A DNA stretch of 64,000 nt from Fulvivirga maritima. GTDB lineage: Bacteria > Bacteroidota > Bacteroidia > Cytophagales > Cyclobacteriaceae. Positions 54,459-62,321 of the stretch are shown piece after piece (within the stretch, counting starts at the first letter, position 1; every line of letters starts with the position of its first letter). The position numbers and the translations under genes were made by a program. Below the pieces are notes generated by a model. That model made no database searches, was not told the origin of the DNA, and was given only the letters and a program-made list of their open reading frames with translations. The DNA lies in NCBI RefSeq assembly GCF_021389955.1, contig NZ_CP089980.1:5699001-5763000 (forward strand), read 5' to 3'.

Positions 54459-56891
54459 TTACTTAATTTCCAGCGTAGTAGTAGCCTTCTTTAGACCTTT
54501 ACCACTTACCGTCAGCTTAGCTGCACCAGCCTTTTCACCTGACTGCACTAAAATTACTAACTTTCCATTAAAAGCTTTCATAGTAGGCTTATGAAATACC
54601 TCTAAAGAAGTGGCATCTCCATTACAAACCGCTCTGAAATCACCCTCTCCTGACACCTTGAAATTCAAACGATTATCAGCAGTAGGACAAGGATTTCCTT
54701 TTTCATCTACAATAGTAGCTGTAACAAAGCTGATGTCATTACCACTGGCATCCAGCATTGTTCTATCTGCTTTTAGCTCAATATGATGAGGTGCACCTGC
54801 TGTGTGTACTTCTTTTTCAGCCACCGCTTTGCCATTATCATCATAAGCCACCACTTTTAATGTACCTGGCTCATATTTCACATCCATCCATCTGAGGCGG
54901 TAACGATCTTGTTTTGTAGAGTCATTCTTAGTGACTTTACCCTGACTTTTGCCATTAACAAAAAGCTCAGCGGTATTATAATTGGTGTATACAAACACAG
55001 GAGTCACTTCTCCTTCACGGCCTTTCCAGTTCCAGTGAGGCAAGATATGTAATGTCTCCTCTTCAGTATTCCATCTACTTCTATATAGATAATATCTGTC
55101 TTTAGGTATACCTGCTAAATCAACCATACCGAAATAAGAACTTCTTGATGGCCAGAACTCATCATAAGGAGTAGGCTCTCCTAAATAATCAAACCCAGTC
55201 CATACAAACTCGCCTATTACCCAAGGTTTATCATCTTGCAATACAAAATCATCTTCTGGCAAGTTAGACCAGCTACAATATTCTAAATCATAAGAAGAAC
55301 TTTGAAGGTCTTTATACTGCTTCATCACCCCTTTTTCTACAGGGAATTTATAAACCCCACGAGAACTTACCGTTGAAGCTGTTTCTGACCCCAGAATAAA
55401 GCCTTGAGGAAATTTATCATAGGCCTCTTCATATAAATGTACTCTGTAGTTCAATCCTGGTATATCTAACAAGGCACCAAAGCCTGATTCCATTACCGCT
55501 TTCACCTGATCCATACCTACTGTAACAGGTCTGGTAGGATCTTCTCTATGGAATAACTCCTGTAACCATTTGGCTCTCTTCACCCCTTCATTACCCCACT
55601 GATCAGGCACTTCATTTCCAGCACTCCACATAACAATAGAAGGATGATTTCTGGTAGCCTGAACCAGGTTCACCACATCTTTCTCTGCCCATTCATCAAA
55701 GTACAGGTTATATCCGTTTTCTACTTTTGGCTTTTTCCACTCATCAAAACTCTCTGCTACAAATAAAAAACCCATTTCATCACAAAGCTCAAGTTGCTCC
55801 ATAGAAGGCATGTTATGCGCCGAACGAATAGCATTACAGCCTAAGTCTTTTAAAATAGCCAATTGCCTTCTTAAAGCTGACTTGTTTATTGCTGCTCCTA
55901 ATGGACCCAAATCATGATGCAAACAAACGCCTCTGAATTTTGTAGGAGTTCCATTAAGCACAAAGCCTCTATCTCTGGTGTATTCTATACTTCTAATACC
56001 AAATTTTACGGTTTGAACATCTTTAAGCTCATCGCCTTCATATAATTTCAGCTTAGCCTGATACAAATAAGGGTCTTCAGGACTCCACATGTGAGGCTTA
56101 GAAACAGATATATTTTGCACAAACTCATCATCAAACTGAGTAGTTTCTTCGTTAGATGCCACTACTTTATTATCAGCATCCAGAATTTCTGTTTCGATAC
56201 GCAAGTCACTACCTTCTACTTTGGATTTTATATTTACACGAGCCACTTCTTTTTCTACCAAAGGAGTAGTGATATAATGCCCCCAATGTTTGAAACTAGT
56301 GCTACTTTTTTCTATCAGCTGCACTTTTCTATACAAGCCAGCCCCAGGGTACCACCTAGATGAGAAAGGATGATTTTCTAAACGAACAGCCAGCACGTTT
56401 TCACCTTCTTTTTTCACCTTATCAGTGATGTCGAAATAAAAATAGCTGTAACCATAAGCTCTGGTTCCTACTAATTCACCATTAAGATACACCTTAGCAT
56501 TGCTCATGGCTCCATCAAAAGTAAGCAACAGCTGCTTACCTGATTCTACTGAGTATTCAAAAGTATTTCTATACCAGCCTATTCCTGTAAAAGGCAAAGC
56601 CCCGGTTCTCCCGGTTTTCTCAGTAGCTTCATCTTCCATGTTCTGCTCAATCTTCACTACCTGCTTATCTACTTCCTTATCAAAAGGACCGTAAATAGCC
56701 CAGTCATGCGGCACAGTTACAGATTCCCACTTAGAATCATTGAAATCACTCTGATAAGCCTTCTCATCTTCACCTCGGTGAAATTTCCACCCACTAGCCA
56801 GGTCAGTTATGACCCTTTCCTGTGAATAGAGGCTATGAATAGCACTCACCTGAAATAAGAGCGCGAAAAAAATTAGAAATCGTTTATTCAT
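54459..56891 (-). CDS. Glycoside hydrolase family 2 protein (beta-galactosidase type)
   Basis: 810 residues, exported (signal peptide about 1-23, ending SLYSQ). GH2 sugar-binding domain (about 25-190), immunoglobulin-like domain, TIM barrel from about 300: RGVCLHHDLGPLGAAINKSA, SAHNMPSMEQLELCDEMGF, acid/base Glu in MWSAGNEVPDQW (about 423), nucleophile Glu in FILGSETASTVS (about 505). C-terminal DUF4982-like and Ig-like domains follow. Releases beta-linked sugars, probably galactose or glucuronate, in the periplasm. Monocistronic; no SusCD pair nearby. Confidence 0.93.
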   Translation of the reverse strand: MNKRFLIFFALLFQVSAIHSLYSQERVITDLASGWKFHRGEDEKAYQSDFNDSKWESVTVPHDWAIYGPFDKEVDKQVVKIEQNMEDEATEKTGRTGALPFTGIGWYRNTFEYSVESGKQLLLTFDGAMSNAKVYLNGELVGTRAYGYSYFYFDITDKVKKEGENVLAVRLENHPFSSRWYPGAGLYRKVQLIEKSSTSFKHWGHYITTPLVEKEVARVNIKSKVEGSDLRIETEILDADNKVVASNEETTQFDDEFVQNISVSKPHMWSPEDPYLYQAKLKLYEGDELKDVQTVKFGIRSIEYTRDRGFVLNGTPTKFRGVCLHHDLGPLGAAINKSALRRQLAILKDLGCNAIRSAHNMPSMEQLELCDEMGFLFVAESFDEWKKPKVENGYNLYFDEWAEKDVVNLVQATRNHPSIVMWSAGNEVPDQWGNEGVKRAKWLQELFHREDPTRPVTVGMDQVKAVMESGFGALLDIPGLNYRVHLYEEAYDKFPQGFILGSETASTVSSRGVYKFPVEKGVMKQYKDLQSSSYDLEYCSWSNLPEDDFVLQDDKPWVIGEFVWTGFDYLGEPTPYDEFWPSRSSYFGMVDLAGIPKDRYYLYRSRWNTEEETLHILPHWNWKGREGEVTPVFVYTNYNTAELFVNGKSQGKVTKNDSTKQDRYRLRWMDVKYEPGTLKVVAYDDNGKAVAEKEVHTAGAPHHIELKADRTMLDASGNDISFVTATIVDEKGNPCPTADNRLNFKVSGEGDFRAVCNGDATSLEVFHKPTMKAFNGKLVILVQSGEKAGAAKLTVSGKGLKKATTTLEIK

Positions 56892-57084
56892 AGATAATTT
56901 TATAAAATTGTGTATAAACTACAGTAAAAGTACTATAACCACTGAAGGTATGCAATTTTCAAGACTGTGAGCTATCATTAAATAATTGATCCCATTTAAA
57001 CAGTAAAGCATCTCTGTGGTTTCAATAGACTGAAAAGGGTAAGTTCTCCTTCAAATACAATAGATTTACCTTTAACTTCTACAC

Positions 57085-57092
57085 TAGTTTTG
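57085..57092 (+). promoter_or_regulatory. -7 promoter element of the cysteine desulfurase operon
   Basis: TAGTTTTG fits TAnnTTTG, 24 bases before the ATG at 57117. Confidence 0.45.
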
Positions 57093-57116
57093 TAGCAAGA
57101 AACAAGAAGCTGAAGC

Positions 57117-58256
57117 ATGGGAATAAACAACAAAAAAATTTATCTGGATTACAACGCCACCACTCCTGTAGACCCGCAGGTACTCAGTGCCATGCTCCCC
57201 TATTTCACAGAAAACTTCGGCAATGCTTCCAGCGCCTCACACGCTTATGGGTGGGATGCAGAAGAGGCTGTTGAGATAGCTAGAGAACAGGTTTCCGCTC
57301 TGATCGGAGCCAAGACAAAAGAAATTATATTCACTTCAGGCGCTACAGAAGCCATTAATATACTGCTGCACGGTATATCATTAAAAAAATGCCATATTAT
57401 AACTTGCCAAACCGAGCACAATGCGGTTTTGCGTACTTGCAATGCTATGGAAGAGACCGACACTACGATCAGTCGGCTTAGCGTAAACGCAGAAGGTGCT
57501 ATCAATCTGGCGGAGCTGGAAGCAGCTATTCGACCCGATACTGAGCTGATTTGCATCATGGTAGTGAATAATGAAACTGGCGTTATTCATCCTATAAAAG
57601 AGATTAGTGAAATAGCTAAAAAGCATGATTTACCTCTAATGGTTGACGCCACGCAAGCTTTAGGCAAAGTAGCCTTTAATGCAGACGAATCTGGAGTTGA
57701 CTTTGCTGCTTTTTCATCGCACAAAATATACGGCCCCAAAGGCGTGGGTGGGCTTTATATCAGAAAAAGCATGACCAAGAAATTACATCCTTTTCTTACT
57801 GGCGGAGCACAGGAAAGAGGCTTACGCCCAGGCACCCTCAATGTACCCGGAATAGTAGGCATGGGCAAGGCTTGTGAATTAGCTTTGCAAGACCTGAATG
57901 ATGATTATTCAAAAATGACCTTGCTGCAAGAAAGGTTAGAAAAAGGCCTTTTTTCAATTCCTGGCTGTCAGATAAATGGCAGCCAAACCAAAAGATCTCC
58001 CTACGTAACCAATGCTGCATTTGAAGGCATATTAGGAGAAAAGTTAATCCGTAAATTAAAGCACATAGCCATATCACAAGGTTCTGCTTGCACCTCTAAT
58101 ACGGTAGAGCCCTCTCATGTGCTCTCTGCCATGCAACTGCCGGAAGCTTTAGCCCTGTCAGCCGTAAGAATTAGTATGGGTAAGCCTACCTCTACTGAAG
58201 ACATTGATATAGCTATTCAAGATATTACAGAGGCCGTTAAAGCACTAAGGAAATAA
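57117..58256 (+). CDS. Cysteine desulfurase (NifS/IscS-like)
   Basis: 379 residues, PLP enzyme releasing sulfur from cysteine. Landmarks: IYLDYNATTPVDP at the start, TSGATEAINILL, VDATQALGKV, PLP-lysine in SSHKIYGPKGVGGL (about 205) and the persulfide Cys in QGSACTSNTVEPSHV (about 324). It is 4 bases before a MocA-like gene; that pairing suggests it provides sulfur for the molybdenum cofactor of the IorAB-like hydroxylase rather than general iron-sulfur assembly (inference). Confidence 0.93.
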   Translation: MGINNKKIYLDYNATTPVDPQVLSAMLPYFTENFGNASSASHAYGWDAEEAVEIAREQVSALIGAKTKEIIFTSGATEAINILLHGISLKKCHIITCQTEHNAVLRTCNAMEETDTTISRLSVNAEGAINLAELEAAIRPDTELICIMVVNNETGVIHPIKEISEIAKKHDLPLMVDATQALGKVAFNADESGVDFAAFSSHKIYGPKGVGGLYIRKSMTKKLHPFLTGGAQERGLRPGTLNVPGIVGMGKACELALQDLNDDYSKMTLLQERLEKGLFSIPGCQINGSQTKRSPYVTNAAFEGILGEKLIRKLKHIAISQGSACTSNTVEPSHVLSAMQLPEALALSAVRISMGKPTSTEDIDIAIQDITEAVKALRK

Positions 58257-58260
58257 GCCT

Positions 58261-58875
58261 ATGAAGACAAAACTAGCTTCAGAACATAAAATCGGGGTAA
58301 TAATACTGGCAGCTGGTTCTTCCAGCAGACTAGGACAACCCAAACAACTACTGCCCTACCATAATGCTCCGTTACTTCAGCACACTATTAATGAAGCTGA
58401 TGCTATTCCATTTCAAAGCTTTACACTCGTTTTGGGCGCTAATGCCTCTGATATTAAAAAGGCCATTGATCCTAATAACTTTCAAGTGGTAATCAATAAT
58501 GATTGGAAAGAAGGAATGGGCAGCAGCCTGAGCCTCGCCATAAAGGAAACCATAAAGAACCACGACCTACAGCATATCATGATTCTGCTCTCTGATCAGC
58601 CATTGGTTAATACAGAACACTTTGAGGAGCTGATCCATACGCATATCAATGGCGACAAGTCAATAACCGCCAGTTTTTATAATAACATAGCCGGAGTACC
58701 TGCCATTTTCAGCAAAGAACATTTTGAAGATTTACAAAGACTGGAAGGAGACAAAGGAGCTCGAAAAATAATAAAAAACAGCCCTCACCAGCTGGTAGAA
58801 TTTAAGTATGGCAACATTGACATTGATACCCCTGAAGACTGGGAAAACCTGAATTCATATAAAAAAAAAAAATAA
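58261..58875 (+). CDS. mocA: Molybdenum cofactor cytidylyltransferase-like NTP transferase (MocA-like)
   Basis: 204 residues. Nucleotidyltransferase fold with LAAGSSSRLGQPKQLLPY (NTP-binding loop), NDWKEGMGSSL, LLSDQPLVNTEHF, AGVPAIFSKEHF and KGARKIIKN. These match MocA, which makes the cytosine dinucleotide (MCD) form of the cofactor used by hydroxylases of the IorAB type. The gene ends in twelve A, coding the last Lys residues, so the exact C terminus depends on that run. Confidence 0.88.
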   Translation: MKTKLASEHKIGVIILAAGSSSRLGQPKQLLPYHNAPLLQHTINEADAIPFQSFTLVLGANASDIKKAIDPNNFQVVINNDWKEGMGSSLSLAIKETIKNHDLQHIMILLSDQPLVNTEHFEELIHTHINGDKSITASFYNNIAGVPAIFSKEHFEDLQRLEGDKGARKIIKNSPHQLVEFKYGNIDIDTPEDWENLNSYKKKK

Positions 58876-58876
58876 A

Positions 58877-58909
58877 ACCCATCCCCGAGAAATAAATCTG
58901 GAGATGGGT
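58877..58909 (-). terminator. Rho-independent terminator after the SDR gene
   Basis: ACCCATC / GATGGGT stem; on the minus strand it is followed by TTTTATTTTTTT. It overlaps the 3' end region of the convergent mocA gene. Confidence 0.72.
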
Positions 58910-58948
58910 ACTGTTCAAATTAATGAACACCTGAAACAAGTTTCTTTA

Positions 58949-59692
58949 TTATAATTTTTGTTTAGTAGGTCTAAACAGTATCTCATTAATATCTACATCT
59001 TCTGGCTGGCTAATAGCGAATACCACAGCTCTTGCAAAAGAATCAGCAGAAATAGCTGTATCTGCATAAAAGTCTTTGATACTTCCAGAAACAGCCTCAT
59101 CAGTCACACTATCTGGCAAGCCGGTATCAACAGCCCCTGGAGATATTATACTGGTTCGAATGTTATAAGGTTTCACTTCTTGACGTAAAGCTTCTGAAAT
59201 AACTCTTACAGAATGCTTGGTGGCCGAATAAACTGCTCCACCAGGACTAATGGTATGTCCCGCCACAGAAGATACGTTTATTATCTGACCAGACTTCTGT
59301 TCTTTCATATGAGGCAGCGCCGCAGCAATGCCGTATAACACTCCCTTTATATTTATATCAATACAGCTATCCCAATCATCTATCTTAAGATTTTCAAGAG
59401 GAGAAAGAGGCATAATTCCTGCATTATTGAGCAATACATCAATTTTACCAAATTCTTCTACTGCTGCATCTACCAGCTTTTTCACTTGATCTTTGTCTTT
59501 TACATCAGTAGTAACGGCTATAGCTTTTCCGCCTTTATCCTTAATGGATTTTGCCAGCGCTTCAATTTTATCTGTACTTCTTGCTCCCAGAGCTACTAAA
59601 GCCCCTTTATCAGACAAATACTCAGCACTTATTTTTCCAAAACCACTGCTAGCACCCGTTATCACCACTACTTTTCCTTCTATATTTTCCAT
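58949..59692 (-). CDS. Short-chain dehydrogenase/reductase (YdfG-like)
   Basis: 247 residues. TGASSGFG cofactor loop (about 12-19), NNAGIM (about 89), catalytic Ser in NVSSVAGHT (about 140) and YSATKHSVR (Tyr-x3-Lys, about 156). [10 protein letters not shown] after strand 2 favours NADP. Substrate unknown. Divergent from the HMA-AraC regulator (178-base gap), which may regulate it. Confidence 0.92.
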   Translation of the reverse strand: MENIEGKVVVITGASSGFGKISAEYLSDKGALVALGARSTDKIEALAKSIKDKGGKAIAVTTDVKDKDQVKKLVDAAVEEFGKIDVLLNNAGIMPLSPLENLKIDDWDSCIDINIKGVLYGIAAALPHMKEQKSGQIINVSSVAGHTISPGGAVYSATKHSVRVISEALRQEVKPYNIRTSIISPGAVDTGLPDSVTDEAVSGSIKDFYADTAISADSFARAVVFAISQPEDVDINEILFRPTKQKL

Positions 59693-59834
59693 GTTTAGTA
59701 GGATTTTGATTGTTCAATTGATTAAATCAACAGACTTGAAAATTTATAATTCATTCTTTACATCTGTCTATATATACTACAAGGAGCCCCTATATATTGT
59801 TTAAACATTAATGCTATTTTTCCGCTGATTACCC

Positions 59835-59842
59835 TAATTTTG
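59835..59842 (+). promoter_or_regulatory. -7 promoter element of the HMA-AraC gene
   Basis: TAATTTTG fits TAnnTTTG, 28 bases before the ATG at 59871. Confidence 0.45.
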
Positions 59843-59870
59843 TCATACAAACCATTGTAACTCCTTAGTT

Positions 59871-60440
59871 ATGAGTAAGTCGACCCTATATATTAAAAAC
59901 ATGGTGTGCCCCCGCTGTATAAGCGCGGTGGAAAACACACTGAGTCAGCTAAATCTTCAAGCAGAGAAGGTGCAGCTGGGGCAGGTAGATTTAGCTGAAG
60001 AATTAAATGAAACCACCAAAGAAGCGTTAAAAATCAAACTGAATGAAGTAGGTTTTGAACTGTTAGAATCAGCTAAATCGAGCCTTATTTCGCAGATCAA
60101 AAGTTTGATTATAGAACAGATTCATCATAAAGAAGAGCCTTTAAATGAAAACTTCTCTTCATTCATTGCGGAGCACCTCAATCACGAATATTCTTATTTG
60201 AGCAAGTTGTTTTCTTCAGTAGAAGGAGTGACTATTGAAAAATATATTGCCAGGCAGAAAATTGAAAAAGTAAAAGAATTACTCTTTTACAATGAGCTTT
60301 CTTTATCAGAAATAGCTTTAAAAATGAACTACAGCAGTGTAGCCTACCTCTCTACTCAATTCAAAAAAGAGACTGGAATGACTCCTACTCAATTTAAACA
60401 AATGCATAAGCCAGGGCATAGTAGTTTGGATAAAGTTTGA
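59871..60440 (+). CDS. AraC-family regulator with N-terminal HMA-like metal-binding domain
   Basis: 189 residues. The first 65 resemble a heavy-metal-associated domain (LYIKNMVCPRCISAVENTL with a C-x2-C metal site at Cys13 and Cys16; KIKLNEVGFELL). About 85-180 is an AraC helix-turn-helix pair (YSYLSKLFSSVEGVTIEKYI; SEIALKMNYSSVAYLSTQFK). So a one-component regulator that may sense copper or another soft metal directly. Such fusions occur in Bacteroidota next to metal resistance or redox genes; here the neighbours are an SDR and a two-component system. Confidence 0.87.
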   Translation: MSKSTLYIKNMVCPRCISAVENTLSQLNLQAEKVQLGQVDLAEELNETTKEALKIKLNEVGFELLESAKSSLISQIKSLIIEQIHHKEEPLNENFSSFIAEHLNHEYSYLSKLFSSVEGVTIEKYIARQKIEKVKELLFYNELSLSEIALKMNYSSVAYLSTQFKKETGMTPTQFKQMHKPGHSSLDKV

Positions 60441-60454
60441 CTATTAGCCCTAAC

Positions 60455-61150
60455 TCAAAGCTTATTTCCATTCAGAAAATCCTTTAAGGACTCTCGATAA
60501 CTATTCCCTACTGGTATTTCCCTATCATTTATAAGTACGCACTTTCCATTGTACTGACTTATTTTTGGCAAAGGCACTATGTATGATTTATGAATTCTCT
60601 TAAACTGATATGGATTCAAAATTGATTCGATTGACTTTAGCGTTTTTAAAACCAAGCAATAATTATTTCCGGTGACTATTTTAGCATAGTCTTTCAAACC
60701 CTGGATATAATCAATATCATCAACAAAAATCTTCACATACTCATCTCCCTCCTTTACAAAAAATGAAGGTCGTCTATCTTCCTTCTGTGACTTTAAATTT
60801 TCAAACCTTGCTATAGCTTTTGCAAAACGCTCAAAAGCGATTGGCTTCATTAGATAATCAATCACCTCCAAATCAAAACTCTCAACCGCATACTCACTGT
60901 AAGAAGTAGTCATGATAAACATGGTTTCACTATTAGAAAGCCGCACTAGTTCAATGCCAGAAATGCCAGGCATAGCAATATCGGTAAAAACAATATACAC
61001 CTCATTCCCGTGCTTCAAATAGTTAAAAGCCTCCACTGAGTCAGTAAATGTGTGTACTACTTCAATATTAGAAAACCGCTCCAAATGATGCAAAATCACA
61101 TCAATTGCCAAAGGTTCATCATCAATTACTATCGCCTTATATACAATCAT
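60455..61150 (-). CDS. LytTR-family response regulator
   Basis: 231 residues. Receiver domain 1-120 with acidic pocket DDEP (10-13), phosphoacceptor Asp57 in FTDIAMPGISG, and Lys in YLMKPI. LytTR DNA-binding domain about 130-231 (FVKEGDEYVKIFVDDIDYIQ; PYQFKRIHKSYIVPL). Starts where the histidine kinase gene ends, so the two form one operon. Confidence 0.95.
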   Translation of the reverse strand: MIVYKAIVIDDEPLAIDVILHHLERFSNIEVVHTFTDSVEAFNYLKHGNEVYIVFTDIAMPGISGIELVRLSNSETMFIMTTSYSEYAVESFDLEVIDYLMKPIAFERFAKAIARFENLKSQKEDRRPSFFVKEGDEYVKIFVDDIDYIQGLKDYAKIVTGNNYCLVLKTLKSIESILNPYQFKRIHKSYIVPLPKISQYNGKCVLINDREIPVGNSYRESLKDFLNGNKL

Positions 61151-62161
61151 TTAGTTAAGAATAATTTTTAGCTGAGCTTTAAATAAACCGTCCTGCTCCT
61201 TTACTTGCAGACATGCCTTTTTAGAGTAGAGAAGTTGCAATCGCTCGTTCAGGTTTTCAAGCCCTTTACCTCGTCTATTATTGGTCTGGAAATGCTTTTT
61301 TTCTATCATACTATTAGCTACCGAAAACATGAGCACATCATTCTCAAATTCCACTTTTATATGAACAAAGGCATCTTTAGAGTTAATATAAAAACCGTGC
61401 TTAAAGGCATTTTCAACCAAAGGAATTAATAGAAAAGGCTCAATAAACACCCCGGAACCATCCATATTTAGAGGTTCAAATTGAATGTTAGCCTCTCTGC
61501 CAAACCTTAACTTCTCTACAGCCAGATACTGCTCTATAAACTCCAATTCTCTGCTCAAAGGCACCTTTTTCAACTGAATTTCATCAGTCAGATAACGCAT
61601 CATTCCTGATAATTTCAATATATATTCTGACACCTGCGGATTACTTTTTAATGATAAGCTATAAAGCGAATTCAAAGCATTAAACAAGAAATGAGGGTGC
61701 AATTGATTTCTCAATAACTGTTCTTTAGCCGCATTCAGCTCCGTTTCTAACTTTCTATAATGATTGAGCGCATCTAACCTATTTATAAAATACAGCAACA
61801 GGTAAAACAATAATGCTTTACCTAAAAAGCTGGTGAAATACCCAAATGTGACATTGAAAGAAACCAAATCATGAATTCTGAAATCTTTAAGCCCAGCCAA
61901 TAACCCCAGAATTATAACAAACAGCACCATTAACCCCAGCTTAGCCCAAACCCCGTTCAACTTGAACACATAATAAAACAATGCATAAGCAATGGCAGCA
62001 CACAGGAAGTTCTCAACAGGATCACTGGTCAGAAAAAACAACCCATCTTCCGGCAAAGTGTGTATTCCTCTATTTAAAAGTTGAAAAAGTATTACAGCTA
62101 TAAAAGCAACATGAAAAAGGATCTTCATTGTTTTTATAGTACTGCCAGATAGTTGTTTCAT
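61151..62161 (-). CDS. LytS-type sensor histidine kinase
   Basis: 336 residues. Four membrane helices in the first 130 residues with no large extracellular sensor, then a short coiled coil and the His_kinase domain: phosphorylated His in QLHPHFLFNALNSLYS (about 155), N box PLVENAFKHGF (about 240), G box GKGLENLNERLQLLY (about 302). Pairs with the LytTR regulator directly downstream. The signal and regulon are unknown. Confidence 0.94.
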   Translation of the reverse strand: MKQLSGSTIKTMKILFHVAFIAVILFQLLNRGIHTLPEDGLFFLTSDPVENFLCAAIAYALFYYVFKLNGVWAKLGLMVLFVIILGLLAGLKDFRIHDLVSFNVTFGYFTSFLGKALLFYLLLYFINRLDALNHYRKLETELNAAKEQLLRNQLHPHFLFNALNSLYSLSLKSNPQVSEYILKLSGMMRYLTDEIQLKKVPLSRELEFIEQYLAVEKLRFGREANIQFEPLNMDGSGVFIEPFLLIPLVENAFKHGFYINSKDAFVHIKVEFENDVLMFSVANSMIEKKHFQTNNRRGKGLENLNERLQLLYSKKACLQVKEQDGLFKAQLKIILN

Positions 62162-62321
62162 ATCATACTGAATGCTGTTTGATTTTGTAAATATAGGTAA
62201 TTAGGATTCACCAAAATCGGCTAGCAAAGTGCGGTCATCTATAATAAAACAGGGTTTGTCGATATCATTTTTGAGAGGCGTACAAGCGCCATAAGTTAGC
62301 TTCAAAATCAAACACAGTAAC

